Both the position numbers and the translations under genes were made by a program. The notes under the pieces are model-generated. The model had not been told where the DNA came from and made no database searches. It was given only the letters and a program-made list of their open reading frames with translations. A DNA stretch of 28,000 nt. Origin: Lachnospiraceae bacterium UBA3802. Lineage in GTDB: Bacteria; Bacillota; Clostridia; Lachnospirales; Lachnospiraceae. Positions 1 through 7,691 of the stretch are shown one piece after another (position 1 is the stretch's first letter; the number at the start of each line of letters is the position of its first letter). The stretch spans positions 1 to 28,000 of the forward strand of contig DFEM01000026.1 of the NCBI GenBank assembly GCA_002369155.1, given 5' to 3'.

Positions 1-1580
1 ACGGTATGAAGGAGTTTAAGAAGATTCTTGATTCCAAGAATGCAGAAGGTGTTAAGGTAATTGACGGTAAGTCTGCATTTTATCTTTATGATACATTCGG
101 ATTCCCGGTTGAACTTACAATCGAACTTGCCGAGGAAGAAGGCTTAAGCGTTGATGAAGCCGGATTTAAGGCTGCAATGGAAGACCAGAAGCAGATGGCA
201 AGAGATAATCAGAAAAAGGCTGACTTACAAATCAGCACAGGCTTATTTGATTCTCTCGATGAAAGCGTTACTACTGAGTTTGTCGGATATGAATTGCTTG
301 AATGCGGCGCAAAAATTCTTGCTATCGGCAATGAAAATGCACTTGTTGACAAATTAGGCGAGGGCGAAAAGGGAACAATCATTACCGATGTTACCGCAAT
401 GTACGGTACAATGGGCGGTCAGGTCGGTGATAAAGGTATCATTTCAAGCAATGACGGTGAGTTTGCAGTAACCGAAACAATTCATCTTCCCGGCAACAGA
501 ATCGGACACAACGGATACGTAAAGAAAGGCTTTTTAAGCGTTTCAAGCGAAGTATTGGTAAGTGTTGAAAAAGAAAACAGATTGAATACATGTATGAATC
601 ATTCGGCAACACATCTTCTTCAGAAGGCATTAAAGACAGTACTCGGAGATCATGTAGAGCAGAAGGGTTCACTTGTTACTCCCGACAGACTTCGTTTTGA
701 CTTTTCTCATTCTCAGGCAATAAGCGCTGAAGATCTTGCAAAGGTTGAAGCCATTGTCAATAAAGAAATCGCTGCATGCCTTGATGTAAATACCGAAGAA
801 ATGGGAATCGAGGATGTTAAGAAGACAGGTGCCATGGCACTCTTTGGTGAGAAATACGGCAGCGTTGTAAGAGTTGTAAGCATGGGTAAGGGTGAAAGCG
901 GAAATACCGAAGAGGATTACAAAGAAGCTTTCTCCGTAGAACTTTGCGGTGGTACTCATGTTAATAATACATCCGATATCAAGCAGTTTAAGATTCTCTC
1001 CGAATCAGGTGTTGCTGCCGGTGTAAGAAGAATCGAAGCTTTGACGGGTGAGGGTGTAATCAATTACTATAAAGAGCTTGAAAATGCACTTCTTGAAGCT
1101 GCCGCTGCTCTTAAAACACAGCCCGCTGATGTTGTTAATAAAATTAAACATCTTCAGAGCGAATTAAAGAGTGCGAATTCCGAGATAGAATCTCTTAAAT
1201 CAAAAGCTGCCAAAGAAGCTTTGGGTGATGTTTCGGGAAGCGCCGAAGAAGTTAAAGGAATTAAACTTATTGCCAATAAAGTTGATAATGTCGATATGAA
1301 CGGTTTAAGAGATTTGGGTGATTCGCTCAAAGAGAAAATCGGCGAAGGCGTTGTAGCTTTAATGTCAGCAGCAGACGGAAAAGTAAACATCGTTATCATG
1401 GCTACTGACGGTGCTGTTAAAGCAGGTGCTCATGCAGGAAATCTTATTAAAGCCGTTGCTCCCATTGTAGGAGGAGGCGGCGGCGGACGCCCTAACATGG
1501 CACAGGCCGGAGGAAAGAATCCTGCCGGAATAGAGGATGCTTTGAAAGCAGTTAAAACAGAACTTGAAAAAATGCTTTAA
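1..1580 (+). CDS. alaS: Alanine-tRNA ligase, C-terminal part (5' end outside window)
   Basis: Alanyl-tRNA synthetase charges tRNA-Ala in the cytoplasm and edits mischarged Ser and Gly. The reading frame is open from the first bases (in-frame codons from base 3), so the methionine at 6 is internal and the aminoacylation domain lies upstream of the window. About 525 residues are seen of a protein usually near 880. They begin with the linker before the editing domain (YDTFGFPVELT). The editing-domain zinc ligands are present: HSATH near residue 200 and CGGTH near residue 313 of the visible part. A DHHA1 domain follows, with a helical stretch at about 370-400 and the glycine-rich GGGGGGRP near residue 489 that binds the tRNA elbow. 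The gene ends in a strong terminator, so maf may have its own promoter or depend on read-through. Confidence 0.97.
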   Translation, partial: GMKEFKKILDSKNAEGVKVIDGKSAFYLYDTFGFPVELTIELAEEEGLSVDEAGFKAAMEDQKQMARDNQKKADLQISTGLFDSLDESVTTEFVGYELLECGAKILAIGNENALVDKLGEGEKGTIITDVTAMYGTMGGQVGDKGIISSNDGEFAVTETIHLPGNRIGHNGYVKKGFLSVSSEVLVSVEKENRLNTCMNHSATHLLQKALKTVLGDHVEQKGSLVTPDRLRFDFSHSQAISAEDLAKVEAIVNKEIAACLDVNTEEMGIEDVKKTGAMALFGEKYGSVVRVVSMGKGESGNTEEDYKEAFSVELCGGTHVNNTSDIKQFKILSESGVAAGVRRIEALTGEGVINYYKELENALLEAAAALKTQPADVVNKIKHLQSELKSANSEIESLKSKAAKEALGDVSGSAEEVKGIKLIANKVDNVDMNGLRDLGDSLKEKIGEGVVALMSAADGKVNIVIMATDGAVKAGAHAGNLIKAVAPIVGGGGGGRPNMAQAGGKNPAGIEDALKAVKTELEKML

Positions 1581-1586
1581 TTAACT

Positions 1587-1617
1587 GAATTCCGGCTGCA
1601 AATGCCGGAATTCTTTT
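1587..1617 (+). terminator. Rho-independent terminator of alaS
   Basis: A perfect 10-bp stem GAATTCCGGC / GCCGGAATTC (1587-1596 and 1604-1613) with a 7-nt loop is followed by TTTT. It starts 7 nt after the alaS stop codon. Confidence 0.85.
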
Positions 1618-1630
1618 ATAACCGAGGATA

Positions 1631-1653
1631 CCGGGGGACGGGGTTACAGGGTC
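1631..1653. repeat. G-rich motif, possible REP/RAYT-type repeat remnant
   Basis: A G-rich block in AT-rich surroundings contains GGGGGACGGGG and ACAGGGTC, followed by T6. The wording resembles the GGGGACGG-type ends of REP elements linked to REP-associated tyrosine transposases that are common in Clostridia genomes. Only one arm is visible and there is no pairing partner nearby, so it would be a degenerate copy. The family link is from memory and not tested. Confidence 0.35.
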
Positions 1654-1682
1654 ATTTTTTAAGAAACACGAAAGAATGTAAT

Positions 1683-2270
1683 ATGATTATGTCTGATAAG
1701 AATATAATACTGGCATCAAAATCGCCGAGAAGAAAAGAACTTTTGGAAAATGCAGGGTTTAATACTATCATTCTTCCTTCGGATGCAGATGAAAATATAA
1801 GCGAAGACAATCCTGTGGAACTTGTAAAAAAACTCTCTTTTTTAAAAGCCGAGTCGGTATATAATAAAGTAAAAGAAAAAGTTGAGAATTCAGACAGTTT
1901 GGTTCTTGGCGCCGATACAGTCGTATTTGCCGATGGAAAAATCCTTGGAAAGCCAAAGGGAAAAGCTCAAGCGCGGGAGATGATTAAAATGCTTGAAGGA
2001 AAAGTGCATTCCGTATTTACCGGGTTTACTGTATTTATGAAAAACGGAAGATCGATTACCGATTATTCCGAAACCAAAGTCTTTGTTTATCCTATGTCTT
2101 CTGAGGATATAGAGGAATATATTAATACCGATGAACCATATGATAAAGCCGGCGCATACGGTATTCAGGGTATATTCGGAAAATATGTCGAAAAGATAGA
2201 GGGAGATTATCAAAACGTTGTTGGTCTTCCTGTATCCAAGATTCTTTGGACAATCAAGAATTCGCAGTAA
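1683..2270 (+). CDS. maf: Maf family nucleotide pyrophosphatase
   Basis: Maf proteins hydrolyse nucleoside triphosphates such as dTTP, UTP or modified nucleotides to the monophosphate, and are linked to house-cleaning and to septum control. The 195-residue product has the family signature ILASKSPRRKELL at residues 8-20, the GADTVV acidic motif near residue 80, and the KAGAYGIQG loop near residue 158. Length fits the family (about 190-200). The frame is open back to an ATG at 1602, but that codon lies in the alaS terminator stem and the extra residues do not belong to the family. ATG 1683 is chosen, with ATG 1689 two codons later as an alternative. No strong ribosome site is visible before either. 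The XRE gene follows 18 nt downstream, probably on the same transcript. Confidence 0.93.
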   Translation: MIMSDKNIILASKSPRRKELLENAGFNTIILPSDADENISEDNPVELVKKLSFLKAESVYNKVKEKVENSDSLVLGADTVVFADGKILGKPKGKAQAREMIKMLEGKVHSVFTGFTVFMKNGRSITDYSETKVFVYPMSSEDIEEYINTDEPYDKAGAYGIQGIFGKYVEKIEGDYQNVVGLPVSKILWTIKNSQ

Positions 2271-2288
2271 TTTGGGGAAATCAGGGGT

Positions 2289-2945
2289 ATGGATTTTAAT
2301 AAGCTTTTAGAAGAAAAGAATATAAGCAAATATAAACTTTCGAAAGAGTCGGGAGTTCCTTATTCCACGGTTTGCGATATAAGTACGGGCAAATCCGTGC
2401 TTTTAAAATGTTCGGCCGAAACGGTATTAAGAATTTCCCATGTTCTCGGAATGACAGCCGAAGAACTTGTCGGAGATATTTCTTATCCTGAAACAAATAC
2501 CGGTAAAAGTTCATCCGAATCTAAAGAAAAAGATAAGAATAAACCTTTGAAATCAAATAAGGATAAAACTAAAAATCTCAAGAAAGATTCAGGTATTGAA
2601 AAGAAAACCAAAGCAGATGGAGCTGCCGGAAAGAAAGCTATAAACAAAACGAAAAAAGAAGAGAATCTTGATCCGATAAAAAAAGCATATCTTGACAAAA
2701 AAGCTGCCAGAGAAGAAGCTTATAAGAATTATTGCGACGATTTACAATCAAAGATAAAAGAAATGGGTGAATTAAACTTCCTTGTTTCTTATCTTAAGAA
2801 TAACGAAGTATCCATTCTTTATAATTTAAACAGAAAAAAAGAGAGCAAATATTTACTTGCTCTCGTTGATGAACTCTGTGTTAAATATAATTTTCCTTTA
2901 TGCAAGGAATATGACGAAATAAGAGAAGATAAAGATTTTCTATGA
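2289..2945 (+). CDS. XRE-family HTH protein with lysine-rich linker and unknown C-terminal domain
   Basis: The 218-residue protein begins with a Cro/C1-type helix-turn-helix (residues 1-65; KYKLSKESGVPYSTVCDI holds the recognition helix). A highly charged, low-complexity linker of Lys, Ser and Glu follows (about 70-130), then a helical C-terminal domain (about 130-218; NYCDDLQSKIKEMGELNFLVSYL) that I do not recognise. It is probably a DNA-binding regulator. The linker may be disordered or bind nucleic acid nonspecifically. A GGGG block (2274-2277) 11 nt ahead of the ATG is the likely ribosome site; AGGGG at 2283-2287 is too close. The stop codon overlaps the end of the convergent phosphatase gene by 6 bp, so the two transcripts are antisense at their ends. 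The target is unknown. Confidence 0.8.
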   Translation: MDFNKLLEEKNISKYKLSKESGVPYSTVCDISTGKSVLLKCSAETVLRISHVLGMTAEELVGDISYPETNTGKSSSESKEKDKNKPLKSNKDKTKNLKKDSGIEKKTKADGAAGKKAINKTKKEENLDPIKKAYLDKKAAREEAYKNYCDDLQSKIKEMGELNFLVSYLKNNEVSILYNLNRKKESKYLLALVDELCVKYNFPLCKEYDEIREDKDFL

Positions 2946-4607
2946 GAATAATTCAAGAAAATCCGCAAGACCGTCATTGTTGTTGTCTCTGAAGGTTATA
3001 TAATCCGATACTGCTTTAAGCTTCGGATTTCCGTTTATCATACAAACGCTTTTTGCTGCCGCTTTAAGAAGAGTAATATCATTTTCTTCATCGGCAAAAG
3101 CATAGGAGTGAGTCTCTTTTATTCCTGATGCTTTCATAATGAATTTTAAAGCATTTCCTTTTCCGGATTCAATGGGAATTACTTCAAGGAATTTATCGGA
3201 TGAGAAAATGCAGAAAACCTTATCCTTTAAATCTTTTTCTATAATTGCCTGAACTTCTTTTAATTTTTCAGGATGATCAAAGTTCATTATTAAAAACTTA
3301 TAGGGTGTGGGTTCTTCTTCAATTACATCTTTAACCATTCTGTATGGAAGACCGACGAATTCGGAATAATATTCCACTTCCTTAGTCTTTTTCTCGGTAA
3401 GGATTTCATAATCCGAATATGTATGGAAATGACAGCCATGTTCCTTGGCTGTTTTTTTAACGTATTCGGAATAGTCTTTCTTTAATGTGACCTTTTCGAG
3501 GATTGATTCGTTTTTGTAATCGTATACTATACCGCCGTTAAATGCTGCGATGTAATCCGTGATATCACCGATGCCGAGCCTATCGATTATTTTAAATGAC
3601 GAAGCAAGTGGTCTGCCTGTATTGATTATGAATTTATTACCGTTTTCACAGGCTTTATAAAGCAAAGCTTTGGTGATGGGAGTAATAATTTTTTCGTCAT
3701 TTAAAAGTGTTCCGTCGAGATCGAAAAACAGAGCAGAGTGAATCGATTTGGTAGGAACAAACCCTTTAAGGTAAGCTTTTTTCAAAGTGGATAAAAGCTT
3801 TGCGGGAATGTACAAATCACCCCTTCCGCATCCTAAAGAAAGATTAGGTTTGTTTGTTCCGTGAAAATCCGAACCGCCTGTTATAAGTAGTTTGTATTTG
3901 CTTGCAAGTTTTCTTATAAGTTTTTCGTCGGAATTGGAATATGTGGAATAGATTGTTTCGATTCCTTTTAATCCTGCCCGTTGAAGCTCCGATACGAGAG
4001 TTTCAAGCGCGGAATCCGAATATTTATAAAGAATGGGATGTGCAAGAACAGGGATTCCTCCGGTTTTCAATATTAATGAAACTGCCTTTGAAGGAGTGAT
4101 TTTCTCTCTTGGTACAAAGCCCGGAGCATCATCGCCGATGTATTTGTCAAAAGCTTCATCAATGGATTTAATATATCCTTTGTTTATCATATATTTAGCG
4201 AAGTGCGCTCTGGTGATAACGCTGTCCGGAAACAGAGCACAAAAAGAATCGTAATCGATATCGATTCCGAGTTCTTTTAATTTTTTGCACATCTTTTTAT
4301 TGCGGGTTTCTCTGGAATTCTTAAATTCAACAATTTTCTTGTTGAATGTTTCGTTGCAGGGGTTGATGTAGTATCCGAGAATATGGATGTCTTTACCCTT
4401 ATATTCCGTTGAAAATTCTATACCGGGCACGACTTCGATATCTTTTCCTTTGGCAGCAAGAAGTGCTTCTTCGATACCGTCAATTGTGTCGTGATCGGTG
4501 AGTGCAAAAGCTTCGAGATTAGATTTTAAAGCCAGTTCAACCAGTTCGCTCGGAGAGAGTGTTCCGTCCGAAAAAGTGGAATGAACATGTAAATCGATAG
4601 CCTGCAT
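2940..4607 (-). CDS. PHP-domain phosphoesterase fused to Cof-type HAD phosphatase
   Basis: A single 555-residue frame joins two phosphatase families. Residues 1-285 are a PHP domain of the YciV/TrpH (RNase AM) kind: HVHSTFSD at 7-14, LTDHDTID at 36-43, PGIEFS at 61-66, AHP at 189-191 and GGSDFHG at 244-250 supply the metal-binding His/Asp set. PHP relatives hydrolyse 3',5'-bisphosphonucleotides or RNA 5' ends. Residues 290-555 are a Cof-type HAD hydrolase: FFDLDGT with nucleophile D296 and acid/base D298, NTGRP near 328, SGKGNA near 481-486 and FADEEND at 504-510. HAD relatives dephosphorylate sugar phosphates or nucleotides. Both active sites look intact. The start codon directly abuts the ABC-F stop codon (TAAATG), which implies translational coupling. 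No frameshift or stop marks the joint. Confidence 0.92.
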   Translation of the reverse strand: MQAIDLHVHSTFSDGTLSPSELVELALKSNLEAFALTDHDTIDGIEEALLAAKGKDIEVVPGIEFSTEYKGKDIHILGYYINPCNETFNKKIVEFKNSRETRNKKMCKKLKELGIDIDYDSFCALFPDSVITRAHFAKYMINKGYIKSIDEAFDKYIGDDAPGFVPREKITPSKAVSLILKTGGIPVLAHPILYKYSDSALETLVSELQRAGLKGIETIYSTYSNSDEKLIRKLASKYKLLITGGSDFHGTNKPNLSLGCGRGDLYIPAKLLSTLKKAYLKGFVPTKSIHSALFFDLDGTLLNDEKIITPITKALLYKACENGNKFIINTGRPLASSFKIIDRLGIGDITDYIAAFNGGIVYDYKNESILEKVTLKKDYSEYVKKTAKEHGCHFHTYSDYEILTEKKTKEVEYYSEFVGLPYRMVKDVIEEEPTPYKFLIMNFDHPEKLKEVQAIIEKDLKDKVFCIFSSDKFLEVIPIESGKGNALKFIMKASGIKETHSYAFADEENDITLLKAAAKSVCMINGNPKLKAVSDYITFRDNNNDGLADFLELFS

Positions 4608-6245
4608 TTAGTTCTCGTCATCCTCTTTCTTGGCAATATAGATAGTACGTTTTCTTGCCATTTCATCACTTGCAAGATAATCATCGTATGTTGTAATCTT
4701 ATCGATTAATTTACCGCCGGGCATAATCTCCATGATTCTGTTTGCGGTTGTTTCGATAAACTGATGATCGTGACAGGAGAAAAGTTCAACACCCGAGAAT
4801 CTTATAAGACCGTTGTTTAAAGCCTGAATTGATTCCATATCAAGGTGGTTGGTCGGCTCATCAAGTATGAGACAGTTTGCACCCGAAATCATCATTTTCG
4901 AAAGAAGACATCTAACCTTTTCACCACCGGATAAAACTTTTACTTTTTTAAGAGCGTCATCCTGAGAGAAAAGCATTCTTCCTAAGAATCCTCTGACGTA
5001 TGTAATATCCTTTACGGGTGAATAGCCCATAAGCCAGTCTGTAATGATATCATCTGTGTTGAATTCGTTTGTATTGTCCTTGGGGAAGTAAGCCTGTGAT
5101 GTGGTTACGCCCCATTTGTAAGTACCTTCATCGGGCTCCATCTCGCCTGCGAGAATCTGGAAAAGAGTAGTGGTTGCAATTTCATTGCTTCCAACAAAAG
5201 CAACTTTGTCTTCGCGGTTTAAAATGAAAGAAATGTTATCCAAAACCTTTTCGCCGTTTATCGTCTTTGATATTCCTTCAACCTGAAGTACTTCGTTACC
5301 GATTTCTCTGTCGGGTCTGAAATCTATATAAGGATATTTTCTGCTTGAAGGTTTGATCTCTTCGAGTTCGATTTTTTCAAGAGCTCTTTTTCTGGAAGTA
5401 GCCTGCTTTGATTTCGAAGCATTTGCAGAGAATCTGTTAATGAATTCCTGAAGTTCCTTAATCTTTTCTTCCTTTTTCTTGTTGGCTTCTTTCATCTGCT
5501 TAACAAGAAGCTGGCTGGATTCAAACCAGAAATCATAGTTACCTGCATAAAGCTGAATCTTGCCGTAATCGATATCTGCAGTCTGCGTACATACTTTATT
5601 TAAGAAATGTCTGTCGTGAGATACTACGATGACTGTATTCTCAAAGTTAATAAGGAATTCTTCAAGCCATGCAATCGCATCCAAATCCAAGTGGTTTGTA
5701 GGCTCGTCCAAAAGAAGAATATCGGGATTGCCGAAAAGAGCCTTTGCAAGAAGTACCTTAACCTTTTCGTTACCGCCGAGTTCGGACATGAGAGTGTAGT
5801 GAAGCTCTGTTTCGATTCCGAGTCCGTTTAAAAGATTTGCTGCGTTTGATTCTGCTTCCCATCCGTCAAGCTCGGCGAATTCTGCTTCAAGTTCGCTTGC
5901 CTTGATACCGTCTTCGTCGGAAAAATCTTCCTTGGCGTAGATTGCATCTTTTTCCTTCATTATTTCATAAAGTCTGGGGTTACCGAGAATAACTGTATCC
6001 ATGACAGTATATGAATCGTATTTGAAGTGGTCCTGCTCGAGCACGCTCAAACGCTGACCGGGTGTAATTGAAATATCACCTGTGGTTGTTTCAAGTTCGC
6101 CTGAGAGGATTTTAAGGAAAGTGGATTTTCCCGCGCCGTTGGCACCTATAATTCCGTAACAGTTTCCTTCGGTAAATTTTATGTTTACGTCTTCAAAAAG
6201 AGCTTTCTTTCCGAAACGAAGGGACACATTGTTTGCACTGATCAT
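4608..6245 (-). CDS. ABC-F family ATPase, YkpA/YbiT type
   Basis: ABC-F proteins are soluble twin-ATPase proteins that act on the ribosome. This one (545 residues) has NBD1 with Walker A GANGAGKS (34-41), signature region SELGGNEK (154-161, relaxed from LSGGE) and Walker B LLLDEPTNH (177-185). A charged linker spans about 245-300 (the P-site tRNA interaction motif region of the family). NBD2 has signature LSGGEK (438-443) and Walker B LILDEPTNH (459-467). The NBD2 Walker A reads GSNEIATTT (352-360): the usual lysine is Thr358. The overall pattern, including FFPKD/YFPKD-like and WGVTTSQ stretches, matches the Firmicutes YkpA group rather than resistance-type ABC-Fs. The ribosome site AAAGGA sits 9 nt before the ATG. 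It lies downstream of the GGDEF gene and is coupled to the PHP-HAD gene. Confidence 0.93.
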   Translation of the reverse strand: MISANNVSLRFGKKALFEDVNIKFTEGNCYGIIGANGAGKSTFLKILSGELETTTGDISITPGQRLSVLEQDHFKYDSYTVMDTVILGNPRLYEIMKEKDAIYAKEDFSDEDGIKASELEAEFAELDGWEAESNAANLLNGLGIETELHYTLMSELGGNEKVKVLLAKALFGNPDILLLDEPTNHLDLDAIAWLEEFLINFENTVIVVSHDRHFLNKVCTQTADIDYGKIQLYAGNYDFWFESSQLLVKQMKEANKKKEEKIKELQEFINRFSANASKSKQATSRKRALEKIELEEIKPSSRKYPYIDFRPDREIGNEVLQVEGISKTINGEKVLDNISFILNREDKVAFVGSNEIATTTLFQILAGEMEPDEGTYKWGVTTSQAYFPKDNTNEFNTDDIITDWLMGYSPVKDITYVRGFLGRMLFSQDDALKKVKVLSGGEKVRCLLSKMMISGANCLILDEPTNHLDMESIQALNNGLIRFSGVELFSCHDHQFIETTANRIMEIMPGGKLIDKITTYDDYLASDEMARKRTIYIAKKEDDEN

Positions 6246-6270
6246 TTTAATAATTCCTTTCTGAAAATCA

Positions 6271-6318
6271 GCCGCAGATAATTAAGGGTTGGAGTGCAAC
6301 CCAATTCCAAAAAGCGGC
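6271..6318 (-). other. Nested stem-loop between the GGDEF and ABC-F genes
   Basis: An outer arm pair GCCGC/GCGGC (6271-6275, 6314-6318) encloses an inner hairpin GGGTTG/CAACCC (6286-6291, 6297-6302). It lies between the GGDEF stop and the ABC-F ribosome site. It lacks a T-run on the minus strand, so it is not a normal terminator. It may be a weak attenuator, an RNA-stability element, or chance. Confidence 0.35.
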
Positions 6319-6326
6319 ATTGTTTT

Positions 6327-7454
6327 TTAACTGTTGATAATATTGGGAATTTCGGCAACAACCTGACATTTGCCGTGGGTTTTGCCGTAATACAGTCTGT
6401 TGTCGGCCTGCTGAATAAAGTCTTCGATTCTGAAACTTTCATTGGCCTGAGCAACACCAAAAGTCATTGTGACTTTAATGTTTTTATTTTCATGTGTTAC
6501 CACATTTTGACATATTTTGGCTAAGATTCTTTCAGCAAGTGATTTGGCAGCCTCGATATTACCGTTTACGAGAATGAGTATTTCCTCGCCGCCCCATCTG
6601 CATACGAAATCACCGTCACGCATCTGAGAAGAAATTGTATCTGCCACCATAACGAGCACCTTGTCACCGCAATCATGCCCGTAAGTATCGTTTACTTTTT
6701 TGAAGTCATCAATATCACCCATGATAACGCTGAAAGTCTTTTTATCTTTTTTCAAAAGATGCATGGAAATATTGAGTTTTTCCGTCATGCTTCTTCTGTT
6801 TGCAAGTTTGGTAAGAGGATCGACACTTGATAACTGTTTAAGCTGTCTGGTTCTGTTTTCCAAAGTGGCGGAACTGTTACGCATCTCAAGCGTGTACATA
6901 AAACTGAAAATACCAAGCAAAATAAATGTTATGGCTATATTCGAAACAACGGTAATTATCGTAAGAGCGGGAGAGTAATCATAAAGTGTCTGATAATTGT
7001 CGTTCGGAAAAACGATGGAAAAAATATATACAGCCATGGAAATTGCCGAAATAAGAACGGAAACGGCAAAAGGATGTTTGTATTTTTTTGCGGTATATGT
7101 AATGTAAAATGATGCAGGCACCAAAAGGAAACTGAAAAGATTGTAATAAAGCTTGCTTCCGTATGCCAAAGTGGTCAGTATAACAAAGAAATTAACTTCA
7201 ACGCTTATTGCAAAGATGATAAGTTTGAATTTTTTGTTTTTGGCCATTGTAACCATCGATTCGTATACAAGGAACGAAAGCAGGTTATAAAGCATTAAAA
7301 GAATATTGCCGAAGCCTAAAAACAAAATGGCAAAAAGAAGATGCGAAATGGCGCAGATATGCAAAATAAGAGAGAATTTTTCCCTGTCGGAAAGATACTC
7401 TTCACCATTTATAATATCCTTTATGTAATTAAGATAAATCTTAATTTGTTCCAT
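6327..7454 (-). CDS. Membrane-bound GGDEF diguanylate cyclase
   Basis: The 375-residue protein has an N-terminal membrane region with about six hydrophobic segments (roughly 28-48, 48-70, 77-97, 105-122, 130-150, 163-187) and no recognised ligand-binding motif. A short helical linker (190-207) leads to a GGDEF domain (208-370). The catalytic loop is GGEEI (288-292), a working variant of GGDEF. The substrate-site motifs DPLTKLANRR (212-221) and DIDDFKKVND (247-256) are present. The I-site RxxD is intact as RDGD (279-282), exactly five residues ahead of GGEE, so product inhibition by c-di-GMP is expected. It should make c-di-GMP from GTP in response to a membrane signal. The ribosome site GGAG lies 7 nt before the ATG, and a promoter is visible upstream. 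It is the first gene of the leftward unit. Confidence 0.95.
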   Translation of the reverse strand: MEQIKIYLNYIKDIINGEEYLSDREKFSLILHICAISHLLFAILFLGFGNILLMLYNLLSFLVYESMVTMAKNKKFKLIIFAISVEVNFFVILTTLAYGSKLYYNLFSFLLVPASFYITYTAKKYKHPFAVSVLISAISMAVYIFSIVFPNDNYQTLYDYSPALTIITVVSNIAITFILLGIFSFMYTLEMRNSSATLENRTRQLKQLSSVDPLTKLANRRSMTEKLNISMHLLKKDKKTFSVIMGDIDDFKKVNDTYGHDCGDKVLVMVADTISSQMRDGDFVCRWGGEEILILVNGNIEAAKSLAERILAKICQNVVTHENKNIKVTMTFGVAQANESFRIEDFIQQADNRLYYGKTHGKCQVVAEIPNIINS

Positions 7455-7483
7455 AAATACTCCAATTTACGCATATATAAAAG

Positions 7484-7512
7484 ATTTTATCATTTTTCGC
7501 CCCTTTAAACAA
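7484..7512 (-). promoter_or_regulatory. SigA-type promoter for the GGDEF operon
   Basis: On the minus strand, TTGTTT (7512-7507), 17 nt, TAAAAT (7489-7484) lies about 30 nt upstream of the GGDEF start codon. Confidence 0.6.
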
Positions 7513-7590
7513 CAAAATTATAAAGAAATCATTCCTATATATAAATAAACAGTAGAATAAGTAAAAAAATAAAAAAAATTTTCATAATTG

Positions 7591-7617
7591 TTAGCACTCT
7601 ATCTTGACGAGTGCTAA
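7591..7617 (+). promoter_or_regulatory. CIRCE operator (HrcA site)
   Basis: The inverted repeat TTAGCACTC-N9-GAGTGCTAA matches the CIRCE consensus at all 18 arm positions. HrcA binds this element to repress heat-shock genes. Here it overlaps the -35 hexamer of the clpB promoter, which fits repression by steric block. The hrcA gene is not in the window. Confidence 0.97.
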
Positions 7618-7632
7618 AGAAAGTATTATTAT
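7604..7632 (+). promoter_or_regulatory. SigA-type promoter of clpB
   Basis: TTGACG (7604-7609), 17 nt, TATTAT (7627-7632). The -35 begins inside the CIRCE spacer. The predicted transcript start near 7639 leaves a leader of about 50 nt. Confidence 0.8.
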
Positions 7633-7691
7633 ATTATCGGTAATGAAAATACCGATTCTGTGTTTTGTTTTTAATGAAAGAAGGTGATTTT

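Noticed and set aside
7665..7691. TTG start for ClpB nine codons upstream
   Set aside because: The ribosome site and the family N-terminus support ATG 7692.
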